From the NCBI GenBank assembly GCA_036874045.1, contig JAZBRI010000011.1:5146001-5210000 (forward strand): a stretch of DNA of 64,000 nucleotides. The letters are read 5' to 3'. This document shows positions 12,446-24,910 of this stretch, piece after piece. Source of the stretch: Cymodocea nodosa. Its lineage: Eukaryota > Streptophyta > Magnoliopsida > Alismatales > Cymodoceaceae. Below the pieces are notes generated by a model. The model did not search any database, was not told the DNA's origin, and saw only the letters and a program-made list of their open reading frames with translations. The position numbers and the translations under genes are program-made. Position 1 is the stretch's first letter, and the number at the start of each line of letters is the position of its first letter.

Positions 12446-15211
12446 TGATTAATCAGTTTGCACAAGTACCAAACAAATATACCAAACATGCACAACGAAA
12501 ATAAAAGAAAGAAATACAAGGGAATTTTAGGTGGTTCACCAACTTGGCTAGTCCACCCCCAAGGATCACTTGGGCTTCACTAAGTGTTCCAACACTTACA
12601 CACTTGCTTTTAGGTTGAAGCAAGAACCAACCACTTGAGCTTTTAGGTCGTAGCTTTAACCAACATTCAGAAGTTTTCAGGTATAAACTCTAGAAAACCA
12701 ACACTCAGAAGTTTTTAGGTATAAACTCCAGATAACCAACCTCTTAAGTTTTCAAGTCGAAACTCCAGAAATCCAACAATTGAATGAAGCTTTAAGGTTG
12801 AAGCCACAAACCAAATGATCCTTCTTGGATTAGACTTTCAGTACATGGAGAGCTTTAAGAATCTTCTTGTATATCTAGCTTTCAATCGATTCTATGTTAT
12901 AGTCAATCTGAATTGAGCTTTTCTTCTATAACAGTAATTGATATGCGATGTATACTGTATCCCTATATGTGATATCTATATTCTCACTTCATAGCTCTAC
13001 TGAATATTGAATGATCTATCTGTATTTATGCTTGAACTACCAACGATCATATTTTCACTTTCAACAGATTGATTCTATTGTACTTGCTAAGTTTGCAGAT
13101 CCAAATATGGTAAGTTACCATTCTGTATACTGTCTAGTTTGTAACCTTTCGATTCCCTTTGATTTTTGGATAGTTACCTATGTAACTCTCTAAAGAACAG
13201 TCGTAACTCATTGAAAATCTACTTAAGTTCTTTGTCTCATGAGTTTTAAGTCATACACGTGATGAGACTTAAGTTCGGATAGTTATAACTGTAACTCACC
13301 GAAATTCTCTTGACTTTCGGATGGTTAGCTATAGTGACTCTTTGATTTTCCTTTTGAGCTTCAGACTGCTGTCTTCTTAATTTTGCACGTGCATAATAAG
13401 ATAACTTAAGTTTCGGATGGTTATAACTGCAACTCAGCAAAACTTCTTGTTTTTCAGATAGTTAGCTTTCTAACTCTCCGAAAACTCATTTAAACTTCTG
13501 TTCTAGATTTCTACACGTGGGAAATTGAATGACTTAAGTTTCAGATAGTTAGCCTTGTTAGGACCTTAGGCTTACTAGAGGGGGGGTGAATGGTAAACAT
13601 TCGTTTCTTAACCTTTTAGAAGTAGTTTAATGTAAAGTGATAGCAAGCATACAATAAAAGAAATCACACAGAGATTTTTAGGTGGTTCACCACTAACGGC
13701 TAGTCCACCCCTAAGGGATACTTGGGCTTCACTAAACTCTTGCAAACTTACAATCACTTGCTTTAAGGTTTAAGTAAGAACCAACTAACCATTCACTTGA
13801 GTTTCCTTGTCGAAGCTTCAATCAATCCTTTCTCTAAAGTTTTAATCCGTGTACTTCAGTAAACACTATCTTGTGAACAATAGAGTTGAATGTGTGATGA
13901 GCTTCTGAAATTTGGTTTGTAAGTGTTGAAGATGATTTGATCTCTAAAAACTTTTCTTCTGTTGAGCTTGGTGTAAGTATATGTATGAGCAAAGCGCTAC
14001 TTAAATCTGTTGTCTGTATCTTGTATATATACCTGACATGTGTAACGATCATATTTTCTTCCAACAGACGTATTCTACTGTACTTGATTAGACTATAGTC
14101 CCAAATACGGTAAGTTACCGTTTAGAAAGTTATTTCAAGATGTCTTACTCATTTTCCTAACATTTCAGATAGTTAGCTATGTAACTCTCCGAAGAATATC
14201 TGTAACTCACCGAAAGATCACTTAAACCTTTCTACCAGGTAGGACTCTAGGATATTTACTACGAACTGACATTCAATCAGATGCTTATAACTATAACTTA
14301 CCGAATAGTTATATAACTGTCGGATAGTTGGCTATAGTAACCCTCTGTTAACTTTCCAATTGCTTCAATTCAGCACGTGCATAAAAGGCTGACTTAAGTT
14401 TAGGATGGTTATCCCTGTAACTCACCGAAATACTTCAGCATTTTAGATAGTTATCTTTCTAACTCTTCGAAAACATATTTGAGCTTCTTTTTGAAATTCT
14501 ACACGTGGGAAATTCAATGACTTAAGTTTCAAATGGTTATCCCTGTAACTCACCGAAACGCTTTAGGATTTCGGATAGTTATCTAACTCTTCGAAAAGAA
14601 AACTCGGATAGTTATCTAACTCTCTGACAAGTCCTTTAAGCTTCTGTTCTATATTTTTGCACATGATTTATTAAATGACTTAACTTTCGGTTAGTTATAC
14701 CTGTAACTCTCTGAAAAGTCCTTTAAGCTTCTAGATAGTTAACTCCTTAACTATCCAATCATTCAATCCTTCTTATCCTAAGAAATACAATTCTTAACTG
14801 TTCGATTTTCTACTACAGCATATTCTGAGATTTACTACAACCTGTTTGCTGCTTCGATTTGTTTGTCTTTTGATCTTTTTGTTGTACAAACTAATCCTAA
14901 TAAATACAATTCAAAACCTTACATTGATTTTTGCATTATCAAAATCTAGAGGTCCTTTCAAGCCTTTCTAACTCTCCAAATTTCCATGAGCTTTCGGATA
15001 GTTAACTCCTTAACTATCCGAAGGCTTTATAATTTTGAATAGTTATTCTTCTAACTATTTGAATTTCCTGTAGCTCTATAATAGCAAATTCTGGAACAAC
15101 CTGCATCAATTTATCTACCTTCTGATCTTTTGCTGAGTTGTCATATCTGTGAAATACAATTTGGTTTCCTCACATAGGTTTTTGCATTATCAAAATACTA
15201 GGGTCTTAACA
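12446..15211 (-). repeat. LTR D: diverged solo LTR related to the A family, interrupted
   Basis: Blocks such as TAGGTGGTTCACC, GGCTAGTCCACCCCCAAG and TTTTTGCATTATCAAAAT are shared with the A LTR in the same orientation. The right end reads GGGTCTTAACA. The left end is uncertain: it could be the TG at 12446 or may be truncated. Flanks CCTTT and AAATC do not form a duplication. Without the inserted solo LTR it is about 1.36 kb. There is no PBS or PPT on either side, so it is a solo or remnant LTR. Confidence 0.7.
13556..14960 (-). mobile_element. Solo LTR of the A family (1405 bp) with TSD AGCCT
   Basis: It runs from TGTTAGGACC to GGTCCTTTCA, exactly the ends of the element A LTR, and is flanked by AGCCT at 13551-13555 and 14961-14965. 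The 5-bp duplication is typical of Copia integrase. The absence of internal sequence indicates excision by LTR-LTR recombination. Joining the flanks restores a continuous LTR D, so it is younger than D. A minus-strand TATATATA box candidate lies near 14023-14032. Confidence 0.93.
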
Positions 15212-15281
15212 AAATCGATAATTCCTTTTGGTTGAACCGTGACTATATTTAAATAAGATTTTTTTTTTTTTTTTTTTTGTT

Positions 15282-18118
15282 TTAAGCAAAGCTTGAGTAG
15301 TCCTCTACTCTTACTTCTTCTATAACTCCAAAAGCATTTGTTGGTATTTTCAAAATAGGTCTAAGTCGTTGTCCATTTACTTTAAATATATTCTGATTTT
15401 TAAGATTTTCAATTTCAATAGCTCCATAGGGGTAAATATTTCGAACTATGTAAGGTCTTGCCCATCTAGATCTTAATTTTCTTGGATGGTTATGGAGTCT
15501 AGTCATGTAAAGATATACTTCTTATCCTATTTCAAAGGTTTTTGGAATAATTTTCTTATCATGCCAGAACTTCATTTTCTCTTTTTCTTTATAGTTTTTG
15601 AATAAGCTTCATTCCTAAATTCTTCTAATTCAATCAATTGTATTTTCCTATTTTCAGCAACTTGATTTACATTAGTGTTCAATGTTTTTAATGCCCAATA
15701 AGCTTTATGTTCAATTTCAGCTGGTAAATGACAACTTTTTCCATATACTAGCCTAAAAGGTGACATACCTAAGCTTGTCTTATAAGCAGTTCTATAAGCC
15801 CAAAGTGCATCTATCAATCTATTAGCTCAATCTATTCTTGTAGGATTTACTACTTTTTCTAAGATTAACTTAATTTGTTTGTTTGCACTTTCTACTTGTC
15901 CACTTTTTTGCAGATGATATGATGTTGCAATTTTGTGGTTTACTCCATATTTCTTCATTAAGGCTTCAAAACTTTTATTACTGAAATGAGTTCTTCTATC
16001 ACTAATAATACCTTTAGGTATTCCAAATCTAGTAATTATATTGGTTCTTACAAAATGTATTACCACTTTATTGTCATTAGTTTTTGTAGGAATAGCTTCT
16101 ATCCATTTAGACACATAATCCACCCCCAACAATATATAACTAAATTGATTAGACATAGGAAATGGACACATAAAATCTATTCTGCACACATCAAAGATTT
16201 CAACTTCAACAAAAGAATTAAGAGGCAGCATATTCCTCTTTGATATTCTTCCTATTTGTTGACATCTTAAACAACTTAAGCAGTATTTATGAGCATCTTT
16301 GAATAGTGTTGGCCAATAAAAATCACATTATAGAATTTTAACAATAGTTTTCCCTGAACCAAAATGCCCTCCACATGCTTGGTCATGGCAGAAAGACAAT
16401 ATGCTCTAATATTCAGTTTCTGGAACACACCTCCTTAAAACCAGATCAAGACATATCTTAAATAAGTATGGGTCTTCCCAATAGTAATATTTTACTCTTG
16501 AAAAGAACAATTTCTTATCTTGTCTATTCCAATCTTTAGGTGTTAAACCAATAACTAAGTAATTAACTATGTTTACAAACCAAGGCATTGTGTTGATGGC
16601 CATTAGTTGTTCATCAAGAAAATTATCCTTAATTTCAATATTTGATTTTTCCATTTGTAATCTTCATAAATGATCTGCTACTACATTCTTACAACCTTTT
16701 TTATCTTTAATCTCTAAATCAAATTCTTGTAATAATATCCACCAAATCAATCTAGGTTTGGTCTCTTTCTTTGCTATTAGGTGTTTTAAAGTTGAATGAT
16801 CCGTGTATACTATCACTTTAGCTCCTATCAGATATGATCTAAACTTTTCTAAGGAAAACACTACAGCTAACAGCTCTTTTTTAGTAGTTGTTTCAGTAGT
16901 TGTGTAATTAACTTGAGCATCATTTAAAGTTTTGCTTGCATTATGAATTACTCTAGGAGATTTTTCTATCTTCTGTCCCAACACTGCTCCTACAGCAAAA
17001 TCAGATGCATCGCACATTAATTCAAATGGATGACTCCAATCAGGTGTTTGTATTATAGGAGTTGAAATTAAGATAGTTTTAAGCTTGAAAAATGCTTCTT
17101 TGCAATTTTTATCAAAGTTAAATGGGACATCTTTTAATAGATTAGTTAAAGGTCTAGCTATTCTGCTAAAATCTTTAATAAATCTTCTATAAAATCCAGC
17201 ATATCCTAGAAATGATCTAATGTCTTTTACTGATTTAGGTTCTAGTAGATTAGAAAATACTTCTATTTTAGCTTTATCTACTTCCAACCCTTTCTTTGAA
17301 ACAATATGCCCCAAGACTCTTCCTTATTTAACCATGAAGTGACATTTTTCCCAATTCAGAACCAGACTTTTTTCCACACAACGTTTTAATACTCAGTCTA
17401 AATTGTTTAAACACACTTCATATGAAATTCCATAAATAGTAAAATCATCCATAAATATTTCTAAAAAATCTTCAGTCATTCTAGTGAATATGCCTTGCAT
17501 ACACCTTTGGAATGTGGCTAGCGCATTGCATAGTCCAAATGACATTCTCTTAAAAGAATAAGTTCCATTAGGACAGGTGAAGGTTGTTTTCTCTTGATCC
17601 TCTAATGCTATTGGGATTTGGTTATATCCTGAATACTTGTCTAGGAAACAAAAATATTCTTGCCTTGCTAATTTCTCTAACATTTGATCTATAAAAGGTA
17701 AGGGAAAATGATCTTTCCTAGTCACTGCATTCAGCTTTCTATAGTTTATACACACACTCTAGCCTGATTGAATTCTAGTAGGTATCAAGTCTTGGCTTTC
17801 ATTCGTAATAACTGTTAATCCTGATTTCTTGGGAACTACATGGATTGGACTAACCCATGAGCTATCAGAAATTGGATAAATTATGTCATTATCTAACCAT
17901 TTCACTATTTCCTTCTTGACTACTTCTTTAAGGTTTGGATTTAATCTTCTCTTAGGAATTCTAACAGGTTTAGCATTCTCTTCTAAATATATGTGGTGAC
18001 AGCATAAAGTTGGACTTAACCCTTTTATATCATTTATAGTCCATCCTATTGCTTCTTTATAAGGTTTTACTACATCTTTTAATTTAGCAATTTGATCCTC
18101 TTTTAAATCCGAAGCCAT
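15282..18118 (-). pseudogene. Element E RT, RNase H and integrase, degenerate
   Basis: RT begins near 18118 with a SDLKEDQ...IGWTI block, then SSWVSPIHVVPKKSG, the INYRKLNAVTRKDHFPLPF core, and FMDDFTIYG at the catalytic site near 17440. RNase H (17314-16664) includes [18 protein letters not shown] and [11 protein letters not shown]. The integrase HHCC finger is recognisable around 16240-16440. The core has a D in IDFM, a D in ISDRRTHF, and an E in VESANKQIK. A GPY/F-like C-terminal region ends at 15282. Stops break it into at least six pieces. The run of about 20 T after the end is noteworthy. Confidence 0.88.
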
Positions 18119-18133
18119 AATGATTAGACATGT

Positions 18134-18599
18134 TCATTTTTCTTCTAGAAATATATAGGTTAATTTAGGTGGTAAAGGTTTTAATTCTAAATATTGCCCG
18201 TCAGAAGCTAGGGCTCCTAATTGAACAACATCATTTTTTAAATTAATTTCTTCCTGCTCTCCTTCTATATTTATGCTTTCACTTTCTTCTAAAGTTTTAG
18301 AATTGAGTTGCTTGTTTAATTCTTCTTGAATCACATCATCTAGCATATCTCCTTCATCCTCTAAAAAGTATATATCCATATAGCACATCATCTAGCATAT
18401 ATCCTCTAGTATGTAAGGACATTTCTAACTCTTCAAACTTTTCTAATTTGAAAATGTTTAATTGAGTATCCTCATTACCATATGCTAACTTCATTACTCT
18501 AGTTTTACAATTAATAACAGCCTCTGATGTTGCTAAAAATGGTATTTCCAAAATTAAAAATGTATCATGATTTTTATGCTTAATTTGTTTGGAATCCAA
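18134..18599 (-). pseudogene. Element E protease-RT linker
   Basis: Two overlapping reading-frame pieces cover the region between protease and RT. The second ends in LELKPLPPKLTYIFLEE, which matches the Athila/Tat segment preceding RT. The upstream piece (IPFLATSEAVINCKTRVMKL) resembles the second half of the retroviral-type protease fold. The frame shifts between the pieces near 18354-18391. No separate function is implied. Confidence 0.7.
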
Positions 18600-18673
18600 A
18601 ATTACAATATCAATAGGATATATGAAGTTTTTGATTTTAATTAAGACATCCTCTATTTTTCCTCTAAGGTATC

Positions 18674-19999
18674 TTATATTCTATTAGCTAATTGAATAAA
18701 AGTACTAATAGAAGTTAAGTCTTCTAATCCTAAGGATGCAAATATATCACTTGGCATAACTTTTATACTTACACCGAGGTCTATCAAGGTTCTTTCTAGA
18801 ATAGTATTTCCTATGGTGCATGATATAACAGGAATTCCAGGATCATATAACTTTTTACGAATTTGTGGTAGAAATAGGTAACTACTTTGCTCAACTAAAA
18901 AGACTTTCCTTAAAACTTTTCGCTCTCTTTTCTTAATACACCAATCCTTAAGAAATTTAGCACAAGGTGGCATTTTCTGCAATAAGTCTAACAAAGGAAT
19001 GTTAACTTGTACTTTTTCAAAGATTTCTCTAATTTGTTCTTGTTTTTCAGGAAATGTTTGTTGTAATCTTTCAGGATAGGGTGCTAGTGATTGTGATTTA
19101 AAAGATTCTGTTTCTTTCATTTGATTTGTTTGATCATTTTTAATCTCATCTTCAGATTTAGATCTTTCTTCATTGATGCTTATGTTTCTAGATATTACAT
19201 TTTCATTATCATTTTGATTTTTGTTCTTATCCACCTTCATATTATTTTCTTTTTGAATTCTTGGTGGTATATTAGTTCCAGATCTTAATGTTATACATAC
19301 ATCTTCCAGATTTTCATTACTTTCTTGATGTTCTTGTATATCATTTTTGTGATTATGATCTTCAGCTGTTTTTAGTTTTAAATTGTATTCTTTAAATTCT
19401 GTTGCATTGGTGTTTTCTTTTGTTTGTATGTCTTGCAAATTATGTAGATCTATAACATTAAAGTTTTCATTTATGTTGTCCTTTTGGATAACTTGTAATT
19501 TCATTGTAAATTCATCCAATGCTTTTAGTTTTCTTTCCAAATCATCTAATCTCATTGCATTCAATTTTTGATCAATTTTCATTATGGTTTTTTCAGTTTC
19601 GTAAATGATATCAATTTTATGTTTTGAATATGCTTCCCTATAGTTTAATTGGTTGACTTCTTGTTGCTGACACATAAATTGTTCTAGTTTGTCCATGTTT
19701 TGCTCTAAGCTATGCTCCAGTCTGTCATACCTATCCCAAACTTCCTAGTCTCTCAACATATTAAACATTCTAAGCTGACCATTAGTTGGGTAAACCATAG
19801 GATTCTCACACTCAGCTCTATTATAGTGAAGATAATTCATTTGTTGTTCATGTGATCTAACCATCTGCAATCGTCTTAGCTTCAAACAATCAGAAATGTC
19901 GTAACCTTCCAAATTGCAGAATTCACATATACTAACTATAGGTTTCAGAAATCTTTGAGCATAAGCATATGCCATATTCTCAATTAGATAAGAAAACAC
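18674..19999 (-). pseudogene. Element E Gag remnant (zinc finger) and protease
   Basis: The first part (19999-19745) has CEFCNLEGYDISDC, a CCHC-like finger with the histidine replaced by tyrosine. A long Asn/Glu/Lys-rich, probably coiled-coil stretch follows, then ITLRSGTNI and the PERLQQ to FLKDW block typical of Athila Gag. Protease is marked by PVISCTIGN and DLGVS (usually DLGAS). The finger begins only about 100 nt from the PBS. The whole Gag capsid region that normally lies there is missing, so this is an internally deleted Gag. A TAG separates the two pieces near 19745. Confidence 0.8.
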
Positions 20000-20056
20000 A
20001 CACTCCTCTTGCTATTAAAACAAAACAGCACTCACAGTTGCTTAGCTTCTCAATCT

Positions 20057-20074
20057 CTCCCCAACAAGGACACT
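20057..20074 (-). other. Element E degenerate primer-binding site (Asp-tRNA type)
   Basis: The minus strand reads AGTGTCCTTGTTGGGGAG. It aligns with the Athila/Tat PBS TGGCGCCGTTGCCGGGGA with several mismatches, mostly transitions. Its position just upstream of the Gag remnant fits. Confidence 0.6.
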
Positions 20075-20084
20075 AGAAAACTTG

Positions 20085-21360
20085 TTTGGAGTTTAGTTAA
20101 CTTCTGTTTTTATACTTATATCAATAATTACCTTTAGAAGTAAACTAACAACCTTTCACACGAATTAGCTATTAATTCCAATTTGTGTTTTAACTGCAAG
20201 TGCATAGTGTATATTGTATTTGTTGTGTGCAAGTACAAGTCGATCCCATAGGGAGAGATAGAATAAAAGTTGTATACTATTCCAATTTTTATATTGGAAT
20301 TTATGTGTTCAGTAAAACACTCCGTTGAATTATAGTTAACACAACGGGCCTAGTTCGTGGAGTTATGGTTAACTCAACGAACTAACCTCGTGGACTTAAG
20401 TTAACTCCACAAGTCTAACAATACTGTTAATTACAAAGGAATTCGGCCAACCATTAGGCGATTCCACAGATTGTAAATAACATCAATTAAGCTCTTTGAT
20501 GCTAGCCAAGATTAGATTTATTATTAAGCAATACTAACATTCAAATATTTCAAATAGTAACCATTGAAATCTTCAAGTATTTGGAACGAATCAATTTCAG
20601 TAAACTATAAAACTATCATCTATTTTCTGAATCAATTAAACATAAAACATTCACAATATGAACAACGATAACATTAATCATAATACAAAACAAACAATAC
20701 AACACTTACATACTAACTGTAAACACAAATAAGTAGTTGTTTTTGGTATTTTTGTTTTTAATGTGTTCCTGAATATGAATGAAAGGTGAAATATAGAAAT
20801 CTCTATCGACAGTAAAAACTTCTGTCACTACATGCGACATGATTACACCACTAAAAATTTAATCACTTACAATCTTGTCTCCTCTTCCTATAGAATCGCG
20901 AGTCCAGAATTGCAAGATGATCTCCTCCTCAACATATTGGCATCAACCCGAAACCAAAGTTAAAAGCTTTACGATCTCCTAAGATATGAACTAGTGCTTG
21001 ATGAAAATGGCTTTCTTTCCCGTGATGCAATCACTCCTCATAGTGGTTGTTAGGCACCGTGTTTGGCTCGGAATCGACCCGACATCAAGAAAGTATCCTC
21101 ACAGACCTCCGATGGTTGGTGATGGTGTTGGTGTGGAGCTTCAAGTAACTTCCGACTTTGCCTGTAATTAGCGTGGTTCTCCAACACACTTTTCTACGTC
21201 TTTTATATTTCTTACAATAGTAACTGCTCCCGCTTAATTGATCAGTTAGATTTCCTTCATTCATATCAACAATGGTGATTTCTTCTTCATTCCATGAATG
21301 AATTCCTACGTGATACGTGTAATGGTGGTCTTCCTTCGAATGTCCTGTTTCTACAACTAC
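20085..21360 (-). repeat. Element E probable 5' LTR
   Basis: This non-coding region between the PBS and element F holds a block reading CAAGTACAAGTCGATCCCA (20231-20249), familiar from plant Gypsy LTR ends. It also has a more GC-rich stretch (20880-21190) and a minus-strand TATA box. There is no second copy in the window to fix its borders, so both ends are approximate. Confidence 0.55.
21201..21207 (-). promoter_or_regulatory. TATA box of the element E LTR
   Basis: The minus strand reads GAAATATAAAAGACG. It lies inside the presumed 5' LTR and points toward E gag. Transcription would start about 30 bp further along the minus strand, near 21170. Confidence 0.5.
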
Positions 21361-21361
21361 T

Positions 21362-21995
21362 ATAGTGGCATATTAGAAAATATATGGTCTGTGGAGTTAC
21401 AGATAATGCAACGGACTTACTTCGTTGATTTAACTATAAAACATGTGCAATAAAGAAATAAGCTGCTAACATAACGCGTTACCTTAGTGTGTATTCATGT
21501 CACTCAATGCGTATAGTTATGCGAACTTAACGAGTTAAATATGTGCATTTCATGTGATATACTAAAGCATTTAAATTCAACATGTGCATAAATCTAACTT
21601 AACGAGTTCAGATATACAACTTACGGTTTTTACTCAATAACTCTACGAGTTGGTATTGTGTACCTTTTACACATTTAAGCCTTTAACTCAACGAGTTGTT
21701 ACTGTGTACCTGCATATTCTTTTAACATTTAAAACATAACTATTTGGTACATTAAATATAACTCTCCGAAATAACAGACAATTTGGATACTTAAGAATTT
21801 TACAGCCTGTAATTTACCGATAGTTTAGAAATGTCCTAAATTAACATTAATTCCCTGAAATTATGCAAATTCTTTCATTAAAGCAAATAATAGTGCAATT
21901 ATAACATAATGGCTTAATTCTCATATGATAAGCTAAATATTATGCAATTAACCATCATTTAACTGTTAATATTATGCACTTTTTCATTCTGAACA
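21362..21995 (-). other. Element F post-pol spacer remnant
   Basis: It is non-coding. It carries AACTTAACGAGTT repeats and ACGCGTTACCTTAGTG-like sequence as in the G/I LTRs. A block at about 21760-21870 is alignable with the C spacer at 32200-32345. I read it as the spacer after pol brought next to a truncated RT by deletion. Its assignment to F rather than to another remnant is inference. Confidence 0.5.
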
Positions 21996-23755
21996 GTACC
22001 CTTTTGCAACTAATCTAGCTTTGTTTCTTATAACTTGACCAGTCTCATTAGTTTTATTTCTAAAGATTCACTTTGTACCTATTATGGACTAATTTTCTAG
22101 TGGAGAAACTAATTCCCAAACATCATTTCTAATGAATTGATTTAGTTCATCTTGCATTGCCACTATCCAATTTTCATCAAATAATGCTTCTTCTATATTC
22201 TTTGGTTCCACCATAGAAACAAACATACATAAACTATTTAAATTTACTGATGCTCTAGTTTTAACTCCCTCATTTATATCACCAATGACTTGAGTGATGG
22301 GATGTGATGAAGAATAACACCAATTTCTATGATTCTCCTCAATATTCTCACCAACAATTGAAGATACATCACTTTGATCATTAGCTTGATCATTTAAGTT
22401 CATATTATTAATTTTCTCAAATAAATCTTCAATCTCTTTGTTAATCTCTAATTCTTTAGGGAAGTTGATCATATTATCATTATCAACTTTAGATTGAAAT
22501 TCTCTAAAAGAATTTTCATTGAAGCTTACATGAAGGGTTTCTTCGATAGTTCTACAAGTCTTATTATAAACTCTATAGGCTTTACTTCTGGTAGAGTAAC
22601 CTATAAAAATTCCTTCATCTACTTTGGCTTGAAATTTATCCCTTTTATCCTTAGTATTAAGAATAAAACACTTACAGCCAAATGATTTCATATAGGAAAT
22701 TTTTGGAACCCTATCAAACATAATTTCAAAAGGAGTTTTATTAATAGGAGGTCTTAGGTGACTTCTGTTAATAATATAACAAGCTGTATTTACTACTTCA
22801 TCCTAAAGATTTTGAGGTAAATTATGTTCATTTAACATAGTTCTAGCCATTTCCTAAAGTGATTGATTCTTTCTCTCAACAACACTATTCTGTGATCAAT
22901 GCCATTATTTTTACAATAATTATCCATTTGATCATTTTCAAATTTAGTACTATGATCACTCCTAAGTTTTTAAACAAAGACACTTTGTTCATTTTGAACA
23001 AGATTGCAATACATTTTAAATGTTTCAAAAACTTCAATTTTAGTTGCTAGAAAATATACCCAAGTGTATCTAGAGAAGTCATCTACTAAAACAAATACAT
23101 ACCTTTTACCACCAAGACTCATGACTCTTGTTGGTCCAAATAAATCCATATGTATAAGTTCTAAGAATCTCTTGCTTGATATATCAGTTTTGGATTTAAA
23201 AGAGTTTTTGTGAAGTTTACCTAACTCACATGCATCATACATGAAATCCTTTGAGTATTTAATCTTTGATAAACCTCTCACTAAATTTTTTCTAAACAGT
23301 TTATGTAACAATTTCATATTTATATGCCTGATCCTTCTATGCCAAAGATACGCATCACTAGTTTCAGCTAGCAAACACGAATTTAAGTCAACTACGCTAG
23401 AAGGTAAAGATAAAATACATACAAAACCTTTTCTTTTAGCAATAAACTTAAGTTCATTTGTAATTTTATCAATAATTTTGCATACATTATCTTCAAACAC
23501 TACATAGTATCCATTATCAATTAGTTTTATAACACTCAACAAATTAAACCCTAGGTTTTCTACATATAGTACATTTGAAATAACACAAGTAGGAGTTATT
23601 TAAACATTGCCCATACCTATGATTTTATCCTTACTTTTGTTTCCAAATATTACACTTCCTTTCTTGGTATTTGTAAAATTTTTCAATAAACTTTTTTGTC
23701 TGGTCATGTGACTTGATGCTCCACTATCTAAAATCCATTTCGATGTTGTTTCCTC
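21996..23755 (-). pseudogene. Element F pol 5' part (protease, integrase, start of RT)
   Basis: The exon starts at the predicted acceptor with GAG GAA ACA ACA, then the protease site LDSGASSHMT. The integrase zinc region (LWHRRIRHIN ... CELGKLHKNSF), the core with VLVDDFSRYTWVYFL, and the SYMKSFGCKCFILNTKD region follow. RT reads only to NKARLVAKGY before the break at about 21996. The YVDD region and RNase H are missing, so it cannot support reverse transcription. Stops are present, including CAG-to-TAG after SPLEN near 22090. Confidence 0.88.
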
Positions 23756-24910
23756 CTACAAAAAAAATTAAGAAGAACTATTTCTTGGTACCCAATGTCT
23801 TTGAGGACCAAGTTCATTAAAAGCATATTTCTTCTTTTTGTTTAAAAATAACTTAATATTATTATTTAGATTCTTATTAGTTGTAAGTACTATTGATTTA
23901 TCATTAACATCAAACTTACTTATGAAATTATTGCTCTTATTGAGTTTCTGTTTATTTTTAGATGTAGTATAATCAAGACCAAATCGATTTTTATCAGAAG
24001 TTAAATTATTTTGATCATGCTCATACATTTCAGTAAGTTCGTACCAAGATTTTATACTTTTATTAAAATTTTCAGTATATACAAAATCTTTTTCTACACA
24101 TGAATTTTCAGATAAAGAACATGTAGAACTAGCAATTGGTCTAATATTTTGAATTTCATGCTCAGGTTTCTAAATTTTCAGTTTACTACTATTGTCTAAA
24201 ATTTTAGAAAGATTAATAACTAAATTTCTAGAACAGGAAACAAGATTTTTAGAAACATTAATAGTCATGTTAGAAGTACATTTAGACAAATCATATTGAT
24301 TTATATTATTACTACATGATTCATCCCTTAAAGTACCTACTTCTACATATTTATTACCTTGTTTCATGATAAAAGGAATTTTAGTCTTAGATTTACTTGA
24401 ACTACAACTAATAAATCCTTTGTTGGCTTGAGATTCAGGGTATTCAGGATAATCAAATCTTAAGCTAAATTTATATGACACTACAAGGGTACTAGTTAGT
24501 TTGTCTAACTTAGTTTGACTTAAATTCCATTTCTCAATGGTAGAATTTAAATCTAGCTCTTTTATTTTTAATCTATCAATTTCTAACTCAGGAACAATTA
24601 TATTGTTTCTCAATTTTTCATTTTCAGATTCTATCTTTAATTTTTCAGCATTTATATTTTGTATTTGTTCATGCAAGACACATTCATTAAATCTAAATTT
24701 ATGCAAATCTCTAGCGTGATTTTCATTATCACATGTGAACTTCTCTAAAGTAGTAGACAGGAAACAATTTTCTTCTTCCAAAATGGACAAAGAGTTTCTA
24801 ATATCCTTATTTTCCAGTTTATAGACTTTAAGTTTTTGTAATAATGCATGATAAGCACATAATAATTCATCAGAGTTAAAATCTGAATGACTTTCAAGAT
24901 CAGATATTAC
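23756..24910 (-). other. Predicted gag-pol intron of element F, also encoding the Gag tail
   Basis: On the minus strand the donor is TTTGAG|GTAATA and the acceptor CTTAATTTTTTTTGTAG|G. The 1155-nt segment is in phase 0 on both sides. Unspliced, it encodes a long heptad-like tail (LQKLKVYKLENKDIRN, then many Lys/Glu/Asn/Leu), ending in WVPRNSSS and TAA. The in-frame TAG of the acceptor comes 9 nt later. G shares the same borders and nearly the same length (1154 nt). Confidence 0.62.

Larger units (their letters stand above)
15212..21360 (-). mobile_element. Element E: Athila-like Gypsy retrotransposon, 3' truncated
   Basis: Minus-strand pol has the Gypsy order PR-RT-RH-IN. Athila-type motifs are present: ITLRSGTNI, a PERLQQ...IREIFEKVQVNIP block, LELKPLPPKLTY, FMDD in RT, and an integrase ending in a SRWARPY...PYGAIEI tail. 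A degenerate Asp-tRNA-like PBS and an LTR with a TATA box lie on the right. On the left it stops about 70 bp past integrase at the edge of LTR D, so the usual 3' region and 3' LTR are gone. The right edge of the LTR is approximate. Confidence 0.85.

Noticed and set aside
12446..15211. LTR D as a complete LTR with its own target-site duplication
   Set aside because: The outer 5-bp flanks CCTTT and AAATC do not match, and the left end lacks the TGTTAGG start of its relatives.
15258..15282. Run of about 20 T as the poly-A tail of an inserted retroposon
   Set aside because: No LINE, SINE or processed-gene sequence lies beside it. It sits at the truncated edge of element E and is probably a simple homopolymer.
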